Assembly: GCF_022758885.1 (NCBI RefSeq) | Contig: NZ_JALEBH010000001.1 | Span: 2,170,001 to 2,234,000 of the forward strand | Source of the DNA: Sphingobium sp. BYY-5 | Lineage (GTDB): Bacteria > Pseudomonadota > Alphaproteobacteria > Sphingomonadales > Sphingomonadaceae | Length of the DNA: 64,000 nucleotides | Direction of reading: 5' to 3' | Shown here: positions 28,478-35,658 of the stretch, piece by piece | Layout: every line of letters begins with the position of its first letter | How positions within the stretch are numbered: the stretch's first letter is position 1 | Notes under the pieces: generated by a model | What the model saw: the letters and a program-made list of their open reading frames with translations, nothing else | Databases searched by the model: none | What the model was told of the DNA's origin: nothing | Position numbers and translations under genes: made by a program

Positions 28478-31056
28478 GGCTGCGCTCCGTCATTACGCGG
28501 GGCGACACGTTCGGCCTGCCCGCCATAGCCACTCTTCTTCGCCGCCTTCTTCTCTGCTGCCTGCGGGTTCAGGCCCAGCGTAATAAGCAGCGAAGACGAC
28601 ACATAAACCGACGAATAGGTGCCGACGATGATGCCCAGCATCATGGCCGCCGTGAAGCCGCGCAGCACATGGCCACCCAGGAACAGCAGCGCACCCAACG
28701 CCAGCAGGATGGTGACCGACGTCATGACCGTGCGCGGCAGCGTTTCGTTTACCGACAGGTCGATCAGCGCCTTCATGTCCATCTTGCGGTATTTGCGCAT
28801 ATTTTCACGGATACGATCGTCGATCACCATCTTGTCGTTGATCGAATAGCCCACGATCGTCAGCACCGCCGCGATGATGTTCAGGTCGAATTCCAACTGA
28901 GTGACCGCGAAGAAGCCCAGCGTCATCAACACGTCGTGCATGATCGCGACGAAGGTCGAGACGCCGAACTGCCATTCGTAGCGGAACCAGGAAAAGACCG
29001 CGATGCCGATGACCGCCAGCATGACGGCGATGATGCCGTCGCGGATCAGCTCACCCGACACCTTGCCCGACACCGTATCGTAGCGGGAGAAGGTGACGCC
29101 GGGGAAATCGGCCTGCATCGCCTGCCGCGTCTTTTCGACCACCACATTGGCCGCGCCTGCGCCACCCTGATCGGGAAGCGGCAGGCGGATCTGCACGGTA
29201 TTGGCGTCGCCGAACTGCTGCAGCGAGCTTTCACCGACATTGAGACGTGCAATGGTGTTGCGGACCCGGTCGGTTTCGACCGCCTGCGGGAATTTCGCCT
29301 CGATCATCAGGCCGCCGACGAAATCGACGCCCAGGTTGAGCTTCTGATGCGCGGTGACGCCCACGGCGAGCACGGTCAGCAGCGCGGTAAAGCCGAACGC
29401 CCAGCGACGGATCGCGACGAAGCCGATATTGGTATTGTCGCGCACGATGCGGACATAGCCCATGACGATATCGGTCGGGCGGGTCCGGCGTACCCAGTTG
29501 GCCACGAGCACGCGGGTAAAGGTCACAGCCGTGAACACGCTGGTCGCGATGCCGATCAGCAGCACGATCGCGAAGCCTTTGACGGGGCCGGAGCCAAGCA
29601 CGAGCATGACCCCACCGGCAATGGCGTGGGTGACGTTCGCCTCGAAGATGGTGCGGCTGGCTTCCTTGTAACCGAACTCGATCGACTGGACGACATTGCG
29701 CCCGCGTCGTCGCTCTTCGCGGATACGTTCGTAGATAAGGACGTTGGCGTCCACCGCCGTGCCGATCGTCAGCACGAAGCCGGCAATGCCGGGCAACGTC
29801 AGCGTCGCGCCCAACATGCCCATCACGCCCAGGATCACCAGCACGTTGATGGCGACGGCGAGGTTCGCGTACATGCCGAAGCGGCTGTAGCTCATGAACA
29901 TGAAGGCGGCGACGGCGATCACCGCGACCACTGATGCGATCAAGCCCGCGCGGATCGAGTCGGCGCCCAGGCCCGGCCCAACGGTGCGCTCTTCCACCAC
30001 GGTCAATGCGACGGGCAGCTTGCCCGAACGCAGTGCAATGGCGAGCTGGTTGGCGCTTTCGACCGTAAAATTACCGCTGATCTGCGCGCTGCCGCCCAGG
30101 ATCGGTTCATTGATGTTCGGCGCCGACAGCACCTTGCCATCCAGGATGATGGCGAAGGGACGATCGACATTCTGCGACGTCACCTGGCCGAACCGGCGGC
30201 CGCCCGCCCCGTTGAAGCGGATGTTGACGATCGCCTGGTTATTCTGGTCATAGCCTTGGGTCGCGTCGGTCAGATCCTCGCCCGAAACCATCACCTGCCG
30301 CTTCACCGCGATCACCGGCGAACCCGATGGATTGGCGGGATAGGGCAGCACTTCGCTGCCCACCGGCGCCCGGCCCTGCGCCACTTCGGCCGGATTAGCC
30401 GTAGTGTCGACCAGCTTGAATTCCAGCTTTGCGGTCTGGCCCAGCAGATCCTTCAGCGCCTTGGGGTCTTGGAGACCTGGCACCTGCACAACGATGCGGT
30501 TGCCGCCCTGCTGCTGGATAGTCGGTTCGCGCGTACCCATTTCGTCGATGCGCTTGCGGATCACCTCGGTCGCGACTTCCATCGCGCTCCTGACCGCATT
30601 GTCGATCCCCGCCTTTGTCGGCGTGATGGTGATGGTGGAACTATTCACCACCTCGACATTGAAGTCGCGCTGGCCGGTGAGTCCTGCACCCTGCGTCAGC
30701 GGGCGAATGCGCTCGACCGCGGCGTCGACCTGGGCAGGATCGCGCACCATGAAGCTGAGCTTCCCGTCGCGGCTGGAAATATCACCGACCGCGATCTTCG
30801 AATCACCCCGGCGCAGTTCCGTGCGGACCTGCTCCTCCATGTTGGTGAGCCTCTGCTTCGCTACATCCTGGGTCGATGCTTCGAGCAGCAAGTGGCTGCC
30901 GCCCGCCAGGTCGAGGCCCAGATTGACGCGCGTCTGCATGAAGCTGGGCAGCTTCGCCACAGTCGCCTCCGGCAGGAAGCTGGGCACAGCGCACAACACG
31001 CCGATGACCAACGGCAGGAGGATCGCGGTGATCGTCCAGCGCGAGAAGTTCAGCAT
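28474..31056 (-). CDS. secDF: Fused protein-export subunit SecDF
   Basis: An 860-residue membrane protein using the proton motive force to aid late stages of Sec export. The SecD half (~1-525) has a first helix, LGLDLAGGSHLLLE, a large periplasmic P1 region and the helix block ending FTRVLVANWVRR. The SecF half starts at about MGYVRIVRDNTNIGFVAIRR and has LGVDFVGGLMIEAKF plus five more helices ending in LLITLGLNPQ. The joint has no linker or stop, so it encodes one polypeptide with 12 predicted helices. It is eight bases after yajC, and its stop codon overlaps the proposed start of the Mth938 gene. Confidence 0.94.
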   Translation of the reverse strand: MLNFSRWTITAILLPLVIGVLCAVPSFLPEATVAKLPSFMQTRVNLGLDLAGGSHLLLEASTQDVAKQRLTNMEEQVRTELRRGDSKIAVGDISSRDGKLSFMVRDPAQVDAAVERIRPLTQGAGLTGQRDFNVEVVNSSTITITPTKAGIDNAVRSAMEVATEVIRKRIDEMGTREPTIQQQGGNRIVVQVPGLQDPKALKDLLGQTAKLEFKLVDTTANPAEVAQGRAPVGSEVLPYPANPSGSPVIAVKRQVMVSGEDLTDATQGYDQNNQAIVNIRFNGAGGRRFGQVTSQNVDRPFAIILDGKVLSAPNINEPILGGSAQISGNFTVESANQLAIALRSGKLPVALTVVEERTVGPGLGADSIRAGLIASVVAVIAVAAFMFMSYSRFGMYANLAVAINVLVILGVMGMLGATLTLPGIAGFVLTIGTAVDANVLIYERIREERRRGRNVVQSIEFGYKEASRTIFEANVTHAIAGGVMLVLGSGPVKGFAIVLLIGIATSVFTAVTFTRVLVANWVRRTRPTDIVMGYVRIVRDNTNIGFVAIRRWAFGFTALLTVLAVGVTAHQKLNLGVDFVGGLMIEAKFPQAVETDRVRNTIARLNVGESSLQQFGDANTVQIRLPLPDQGGAGAANVVVEKTRQAMQADFPGVTFSRYDTVSGKVSGELIRDGIIAVMLAVIGIAVFSWFRYEWQFGVSTFVAIMHDVLMTLGFFAVTQLEFDLNIIAAVLTIVGYSINDKMVIDDRIRENMRKYRKMDMKALIDLSVNETLPRTVMTSVTILLALGALLFLGGHVLRGFTAAMMLGIIVGTYSSVYVSSSLLITLGLNPQAAEKKAAKKSGYGGQAERVAPRNDGAQP

Positions 31057-31064
31057 GATGCCGC

Positions 31065-31400
31065 TCAGTCGTTCGCGGGCTTGGCGGTGGTCGGATCGAT
31101 CACCTCGGTCAAGGTCGACTTGACCGCCTTGACCTTCATGCCAGGCGCCAGTTCGATGTCGACATAAATGTCATCGACGCGCGCAACCTTGCCCACCAGG
31201 CCACCACCGGTGACGACCTGATCGCCCTTCTTCACGGCATCGATCTTGGCCTTATGCTCCTTCATCTTCTTCTGCTGCGGACGGATGAGCAGGAAGTAGA
31301 AGACCACGAAGATCAGGACCAGCGGGGCCATCTGCACCAGGACACCGGCGCCGGATGCTTGCCCGCCCGCGGTCTGGGCAAAGGCTGGAGTAATGAACAT
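31065..31400 (-). CDS. yajC: Preprotein translocase accessory subunit YajC
   Basis: A 111-residue protein with one transmembrane helix (LVQMAPLVLIFVVFYFLLIR) followed by the family signature PQQKKMKEHKAKIDAVKKGD and QVVTGGGLVGKV. It forms a subcomplex with SecDF. It is the first gene of yajC-secDF-Mth938 on the minus strand and diverges from the tRNA-Pro. Confidence 0.95.
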   Translation of the reverse strand: MFITPAFAQTAGGQASGAGVLVQMAPLVLIFVVFYFLLIRPQQKKMKEHKAKIDAVKKGDQVVTGGGLVGKVARVDDIYVDIELAPGMKVKAVKSTLTEVIDPTTAKPAND

Positions 31401-31544
31401 GGGTGGGACTGCCTTATTTTCTGTCGGTCATGGACGGCCCGAAACCATCCATGGATCAAGGGCGGGCGGCTAACACAGAAGCGCCCGCGGAGGCAATATG
31501 ATTAGGGATTCGGACAAAGCGCGAAAAGAGGCGTGATTGAGCGC

Positions 31545-31573
31545 TTGCAACTTCATTCATGTGCTTCTATTGG
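31545..31573 (+). promoter_or_regulatory. Promoter of tRNA-Pro
   Basis: TTGCAA, a 17-base spacer, then TATTGG, with a GC-rich discriminator (GCGCCCT). The predicted start point is about five bases before the mature tRNA 5' end. Confidence 0.6.
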
Positions 31574-31585
31574 GCGCCCTCCGGT

Positions 31586-31662
31586 CGGGACGTAGCGCAG
31601 CCTGGTAGCGCATCACACTGGGGGTGTGGGGGTCGGAGGTTCGAATCCTCTCGTCCCGACCA
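31586..31662 (+). tRNA. tRNA-Pro (GGG anticodon)
   Basis: A 77-base cloverleaf with encoded CCA. The acceptor stem is CGGGACG/CGTCCCG, the D-arm contains AGCGCAGCCTGGTAGCGC, the anticodon stem is TCACA/TGTGG with loop CTGGGGG (anticodon GGG), and the T-arm has GGAGGTTCGAATCCTC. The IS element and GTA-type lysis genes lie directly downstream, as often at tRNA genes. I find no duplicate of the tRNA 3' end within the window that would mark an integrated island. Confidence 0.96.
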
Positions 31663-31817
31663 AGATTATCTGATATTTATATATACTTACCTAAAATGCG
31701 CGCAGCGCCTTACACGGGCCATTTTTCCTGTGTAAGAGGTATGTCCCCTGAATCACCGCGCTTATAGGAGCGCCCACACCGGCGAGCCACAGGGCGCTGG
31801 CAGCGTCGGGTCAGGAC

Positions 31818-32207
31818 TCATAGCCAGAACAGGACGGTAGCGGCGAGCGCGACAGCGGAGAGGAAGACGTTCGGACACCTGTCGTAGCGTGTTGCGACGC
31901 GCCTCCAGTCCTTGAGGCGGCCGAACATGATCTCGATCCGGTTGCGGCTTTTATAGCGGCGCTTGTCGTATTTGACGGGCTTGGTGCGGGACTTCCTGCC
32001 TGGAATGCAGGGGATAATTCCCTTTTCCTGCAAGGCATCGCGGAACCAGTCGGCATCATAGCCCCGGTCACCCAGCAGCCACTGTGCTTTGGGCAAGCTG
32101 TCCAGCAAAGCCGCGGCTCCGGTGTAATCGCTGACCTGACCCGCCGTCATGAAGAAGCTGATCGGACGGCCCCTGGCGTCGGTCACGGCGTGCAGCTTGG
32201 TATTCAT
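31818..32207 (-). CDS. IS5-family transposase, OrfB (C-terminal part)
   Basis: A 129-residue DDE-domain part: MNTKLHAVTDARGRPISFFM, then LLGDRGYDADWFRDAL with the second catalytic Asp, and NRIEIMFGRLKDWRRVATRY with the catalytic Glu context. In this frame the coding sequence continues upstream without a stop (PGRLIGRTKGG) to the A-AAA-AAG slip site at 32246-32252. It is therefore normally made as a fusion with OrfA by -1 frameshifting. The stop codon lies inside the left terminal repeat. Confidence 0.88.
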   Translation of the reverse strand: MNTKLHAVTDARGRPISFFMTAGQVSDYTGAAALLDSLPKAQWLLGDRGYDADWFRDALQEKGIIPCIPGRKSRTKPVKYDKRRYKSRNRIEIMFGRLKDWRRVATRYDRCPNVFLSAVALAATVLFWL

Positions 32208-32227
32208 GCCGCCTTTCGTGCGACCGA

Positions 32228-32575
32228 TCAGCCGACCAGGCCCCCCTTTTTTACCCGCAGGCTTGATGCCGTACGGTGCGCTTTGAGATAGGTCGCATCG
32301 ATCATGATCGTCTTGCGCTCGGCGCCTCTGGCAGACAGGCCATCCATCATCGCGATGAAGACACCCTTTTCACCCCAGCGCTTCCAGCGATTGTAAAGCG
32401 TCTTGGCTGGACCATACTCACGGGGCGCATCCCGCCACCTCAAGCCATTGCGATTGACAAAGATGATCCCGCTGAGCACGCGACGGTCGTCGACCCTCGG
32501 CTTGCCATGGCTCTTAGGAAAAAAGGGCTCAAACCGAGCCATCTGCTCGTCCGTCAGCCAATACAGGTCGCTCAT
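32228..32575 (-). CDS. IS5-family transposase, OrfA (N-terminal part)
   Basis: A 115-residue part with the DUF4096-type N-terminus (LYWLTDEQMARFEPFFPKSH, then SGIIFVNRNGLRWRDAP) and the first catalytic Asp in IMIDATYLKAHRTASSL. It ends soon after the slip site (VKKGGLVG stop). The reading frame shifts by -1 at A-AAA-AAG, codons 108-110, to continue into OrfB. All catalytic residues appear present, so the element could be active. Confidence 0.88.
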   Translation of the reverse strand: MSDLYWLTDEQMARFEPFFPKSHGKPRVDDRRVLSGIIFVNRNGLRWRDAPREYGPAKTLYNRWKRWGEKGVFIAMMDGLSARGAERKTIMIDATYLKAHRTASSLRVKKGGLVG

Positions 32576-32816
32576 AATCAGTCTCCTTGTGGAGCCTGAA
32601 TCAGATTACGCCTCTCAGATCAATGGGTCCTGACCCTAATGAGCAGGACAGCGATCATCGCTTTTCTTCCTCTTCGGGAAGGCCATATTTTTCTGCAGGT
32701 CGATCAGGCCAAACGTCTTGCCATGACAATATCTTCCATGTGTCGATTTTCTCCTGTCCTACAACAAACCATATGGGATAAATGATTCGCCTCTTTCAAC
32801 CATAAGGAGGCAACGC

Positions 32817-33356
32817 ATGGGCATTTCAAACCTGGTCGACGAGGTCATCGCCCGCGAAGGCGGCTATAGCAATCATCCGGCCGATCGTGGCGGCCCCACC
32901 AATATGGGCATCACCCAGACAGTGGCGCGTGCAAACGGCTATGCCGGCGACATGAAGACGCTGCCCCGCAGTGTAGCCGAAGCCCTTTACCGCCGGCTCT
33001 ACTGGGATCAGCCGGGTTATGCCTTCGCCGCAGAAATAAGCTGGTCAATCGCCGCCGAACTATTCGACACCGCGGTCAATATGGGCGTCGCCACCGCAAC
33101 CAGCTTCTTCCAGCGCGCACTCAATGCGCTTAATCGCAACCAGAAAGATTATCCCGATCTCAAGGTCGACCGCATCCTCGGCGCGCGTACTCTGAGCGCA
33201 CTTCGCGCTTTCCACACCCTGCGCGGGGCAGTCGGCGACAGGGTACTGCTCAAGGCGCTCGAAGCGCTGCAGGGCGAACGCTATATCGCCCTGGCCGAAA
33301 GCCGCCCCGCCAACGAAGCCTTCCTTTATGGCTGGCTTGCAAACCGTATTGGTTAA
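32817..33356 (+). CDS. GTA-type endolysin, GH108 N-acetylmuramidase
   Basis: A 179-residue peptidoglycan hydrolase. The GH108 catalytic motif is seen at the start (DEVIAREGGYSNHPADRGGP, with the catalytic Glu in REGGY), followed by TNMGITQ and YWDQPGY. The C-terminal half is a PG_binding_3 domain (LGARTLSALRAFHTL). It has no signal peptide, so export depends on the holin encoded right after it. The ribosome site AAGGAGG is excellent. The same pair (endolysin and 3-helix holin) releases the Rhodobacter capsulatus gene transfer agent from a locus separate from its structural cluster. Confidence 0.85.
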   Translation: MGISNLVDEVIAREGGYSNHPADRGGPTNMGITQTVARANGYAGDMKTLPRSVAEALYRRLYWDQPGYAFAAEISWSIAAELFDTAVNMGVATATSFFQRALNALNRNQKDYPDLKVDRILGARTLSALRAFHTLRGAVGDRVLLKALEALQGERYIALAESRPANEAFLYGWLANRIG

Positions 33357-33358
33357 GG

Positions 33359-33634
33359 ATGGACAAGATGGCTCAAACCAGTGAGGACAATAGCGACCCC
33401 TGGGCGATCCGCGCTCGCCCCGCTTTCCTCTATGTCATGTATGCCTTGCTGCTATGGTCGGTGCCGATGGGACTGATAGCAGGCGTGCGGCCCGACGTGG
33501 CGGCGGCGATTACCGCCGGGATGCGCGCCTACCTCAATGCCCTGCCCGAACCGCTCTATGCCCTCTTCGGTACCGGCTATCTCGGCTACACCGCCGCGCG
33601 TGCTTGGGGCAAAGCAAAAGGGGTGGAGCGCTGA
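33359..33634 (+). CDS. GTA-type holin, three transmembrane helices (GTA_holin_3TM-like)
   Basis: A 91-residue protein starting two bases after the endolysin stop. After a short polar N-terminus come RARPAFLYVMYALLLWSVPM (helix 1), a second hydrophobic stretch around AAITAGMRAYLNAL, and ALFGTGYLGYTAARAWGK. The RARPAFLYV...LW and GTGYLGYTAAR motifs match my memory of the GTA holin family. It would make inner-membrane holes for the endolysin. No capsid or tail genes lie within the window. Confidence 0.75.
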   Translation: MDKMAQTSEDNSDPWAIRARPAFLYVMYALLLWSVPMGLIAGVRPDVAAAITAGMRAYLNALPEPLYALFGTGYLGYTAARAWGKAKGVER

Positions 33635-33737
33635 AGACAATTCAGCACGCGATCTTTTGGTGAGAAGGTACGATGGCGGCCGTGATCGAACAGAAAGCCG
33701 CACTCCGGCAGATCCGCCATCTCTCCGCAGGTCGCGC

Positions 33738-33779
33738 AAAAATGAGAGGGGCCGCCGGGCAGATAACCCCCGACGGCCC
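33738..33779 (-). terminator. Candidate terminator of the minus-strand small-peptide unit
   Basis: A GC-rich stem (GGGCCG with CGGCCC, and CGGG with CCCG inside) around CAGATAA. On the minus strand it is followed seven bases later by TTTTT. It would end a transcript that starts near 34.1 kb and carries the 18-codon ORF. Confidence 0.5.
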
Positions 33780-33922
33780 ATCATTGACATGGTCAGCGGC
33801 CAAAAGCGCCGCCCAAGGGAAATGTGTGTCGCGCTATCTACCGTCAGAAGAACTGGCCTGAGATAAAGGCCTGTGTATCGGCGCTCAGAGTCTCTGATGG
33901 AGGATCGACGCTATGGCGTCGC

Positions 33923-33979
33923 TCAGCGGCGCACTTCCCGAATGGACTTGACCGACCCCATTGCTGAACCATGAGACAT
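33923..33979 (-). CDS. 18-residue peptide with near-complete anti-16S Shine-Dalgarno
   Basis: The ORF encodes MSHGSAMGSVKSIREVRR and stops with TGA. Its ribosome site is AAAGGAGGTGATCC, complementary to essentially the entire 3' tail of 16S rRNA, with AGGAGG seven bases before ATG. This is much stronger than any other site in the window, including those of ribosomal genes. A CGACGC-TATG-GCGTCG hairpin (33906-33921) follows the stop directly, and a terminator-like hairpin comes 144 bases later. I recognise no family. It could be a regulatory leader, a toxin-like or modified peptide, or an RNA that acts by binding 16S. Confidence 0.5.
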   Translation of the reverse strand: MSHGSAMGSVKSIREVRR

Positions 33980-34062
33980 CGGATCACCTCCTTTCGCTTT
34001 GTTGAGCCCGCGTGCCCGGCGTTGGATCAAACCTTCATCCGGCCACGAAGCGAAATGTGAAT

Positions 34063-34123
34063 CAGACGGATTCCATCTTCAAGACTTGTATTATTCTTTT
34101 TTGGAATCATAATTGTCCGTCTG
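34063..34123 (-). repeat. Imperfect palindrome upstream of the small-peptide unit
   Basis: CAGACGGA (34063-34070) pairs with TCCGTCTG (34116-34123), and ATTCCA (34070-34075) with TGGAAT (34102-34107), around an A/T-rich centre. It sits about 85 bases before the peptide start on the minus strand. It may be an operator, a mobile-element scar or a structured leader. The rest of 33635-34153 holds no other gene I can support. Confidence 0.4.
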
Positions 34124-34153
34124 CGCGTCGTTCCTCGACGACGCATATTCCCC

Positions 34154-34720
34154 TCAGATTCGGCAATCCTCGATCACGCGCGCTGGCTCCGCCCAGGCGG
34201 GCAGAACGAGCGGCGCCAATCCCTGCACCTCCACACCGATCTTGCCACGACTATAGGCGACCTGATCCAGCACCGTGTCGGTGGCCGCGCGCGCCGCGAC
34301 GGTCTGTGGCTGTCCGCTGGCGTCAGACGTGGCCGGCCAACTGACCGCGCCATAGCTGGTGCGAACCAGCATCGCCCCTTGCCCCGCACCGACACGCAGG
34401 GCTGTGATGCGACGGCTCGCCCGGTCACAGCGTAAAGTGAATAGAGGTTGGGCCGACGATCCGAACAACGCAGCACTGCCGTTGGCCTCAGGCCGATAGG
34501 TCCAGTTACCCGGCGTGAACGGACGATCCTCCCACGCCGCCGCTAGCGGCACTGGTGTCGCCGCAGGGGATTGCTGTGCCGATGGTTGAGCCGGACGCAT
34601 TGTGGGCGTGGACTGCCCAGGTGCCGGCGGACGGCTCGGTGGGCTAACGCAGGATGCCAACAGAACCATTGGAGACAAAGCGGCGGCAAAGACGGGTATA
34701 GGACGCATGGACATAGTCAT
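34154..34720 (-). CDS. Predicted lipoprotein of unknown function
   Basis: A 188-residue protein with a lipoprotein signal (VLLASC lipobox, Cys at about residue 24). A Pro/Gln-rich disordered region (PSRPPAPGQSTP and on) and a C-terminal domain with three more cysteines (FTLRCDRASRRI, VIEDCRI) follow. Several in-frame starts exist (TTG at 34744, ATG at 34720, 34714 and 34708), none with a clear ribosome site. I chose 34720. It begins 46 bases after the methyltransferase gene. A GCGTCGT/ACGACGC hairpin (34125-34144) follows the stop. I recognise no domain. Confidence 0.7.
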   Translation of the reverse strand: MTMSMRPIPVFAAALSPMVLLASCVSPPSRPPAPGQSTPTMRPAQPSAQQSPAATPVPLAAAWEDRPFTPGNWTYRPEANGSAALFGSSAQPLFTLRCDRASRRITALRVGAGQGAMLVRTSYGAVSWPATSDASGQPQTVAARAATDTVLDQVAYSRGKIGVEVQGLAPLVLPAWAEPARVIEDCRI

Positions 34721-34766
34721 GCCGGAGCGCGCCGGAGCGCTCAACCCGAAAAGGGCGAAGCGATGT

Positions 34767-35648
34767 TCAGCGCCGCCAACGCGCCCATATCGCGGTGGGC
34801 AGGGCGATGCCTCGCGCTTCCTCCCGCACGGCCAGTTCGCCCGCCTCGACCGTGCCGGGCAGGTCTACGAATGCCTGCCGCAACAATTCACCGATCGCCA
34901 GGGCCGACATGCGCACGGCATAGACCGTCAGGAACAGAAAACGGCTGTCGGCATCCAGCAACGCGCGGCAATTGGCGATGAGACCGGGCAAGTCTTCCTC
35001 CAGCCGCCACACTTCGCCGTCAGGTCCGCGGCCATATTTGGGCGGATCGAGCAAAATGCCGTCATAGCGGCGGCGGCGGCGCACCTCGCGCGCGACGAAC
35101 TTGGCGGCATCCTCAACGATCCAGCGGACGGGACGGTCTTCCATGCCGGACAGGGCAGCATTGGCGCGAGCCTGGGCCACCGATTTCTTCGAAGCGTCGA
35201 CATGAACCATGCGAGCACCGCCCGCCGACAGGGCTAGCGTGCCGACGCCGGTATAGCCGAACAGGTTCATCACCTCGGCCCCGGATTCCGATGCTTGCTT
35301 GTCGGCGATGGCGCCGCGCAGATCATCCCAGATCGGCGCCATGTCAGGAAAGAAGCCCAGATGACGGAAGGGCGTGCAGCTAGACTGGAAGGTCACTTCC
35401 TTCCAGTGGAGCGGCCAGCCCTCTGCCGGGACGGGTTTTTCATAATACCAGCGGCCGCCGCCATCCTCGTCGGAACCCGGAATGAACTCGCCGTCGGCGC
35501 GCCAGTCGGTCGTGGCGGGCGCCCACATGGCCTGCGGCTCGGGACGGATGAAACGGAAGCGACCATAGCGCTCCAGCTTGCGGCCATTCCCCGAATCGAT
35601 CAGTCCATAATCGGACCAAGGTTCGCCGATGAGGGTCTTGAGTTCCAA
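34767..35648 (-). CDS. Class I SAM-dependent methyltransferase (RlmI/RlmL-like)
   Basis: A 293-residue enzyme. The SAM-binding motif is VMNLFGYTGVGTLALSAGGA and the catalytic motif is ILLDPPKYGRGPDGEVW, the DPPK(Y/F) pattern of rRNA cytosine-C5 or guanine methyltransferases. The exact target is unknown. I chose the TTG at 35648 with GAGG five bases before it, just after the thrC stop, giving LELKTLIGEPWSDYGLIDSG at the N-terminus. Longer in-frame starts would overlap thrC by up to ~150 bases and add a basic, non-conserved stretch. It is probably co-transcribed with thrC. Confidence 0.82.
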   Translation of the reverse strand: MELKTLIGEPWSDYGLIDSGNGRKLERYGRFRFIRPEPQAMWAPATTDWRADGEFIPGSDEDGGGRWYYEKPVPAEGWPLHWKEVTFQSSCTPFRHLGFFPDMAPIWDDLRGAIADKQASESGAEVMNLFGYTGVGTLALSAGGARMVHVDASKKSVAQARANAALSGMEDRPVRWIVEDAAKFVAREVRRRRRYDGILLDPPKYGRGPDGEVWRLEEDLPGLIANCRALLDADSRFLFLTVYAVRMSALAIGELLRQAFVDLPGTVEAGELAVREEARGIALPTAIWARWRR

Positions 35649-35658
35649 ACCTGCCTCG

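Larger units (their letters stand above)
31808..32636 (-). mobile_element. IS5-family insertion sequence (IS427-like group), 829 bp
   Basis: Terminal inverted repeats are GGGTCAGGACTCAT (left, 31808-31821) and ATGGGTCCTGACCC (right, 32623-32636), 13 of 14 bases matching. Inside is a two-frame transposase on the minus strand joined by a slippery A-AAA-AAG heptamer (32246-32252). I see no clear target-site duplication: the flanks are CGTC on the left and TAAT on the right. One side may have been rearranged after insertion. Confidence 0.88.

Noticed and set aside
31663..31807. Possible attachment-site duplicate or integrase remnant after tRNA-Pro
   Set aside because: I searched by eye for a second copy of the tRNA 3' end in 31.7-34.2 kb and found none; only a CTTACAC/GTGTAAG hairpin is present.
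33673..33861. 62-codon plus-strand ORF after the holin gene
   Set aside because: It has a fair GAGAAGG site but no recognisable sequence, runs through the hairpin that looks like a minus-strand terminator, and overlaps no conserved element; evidence too weak.
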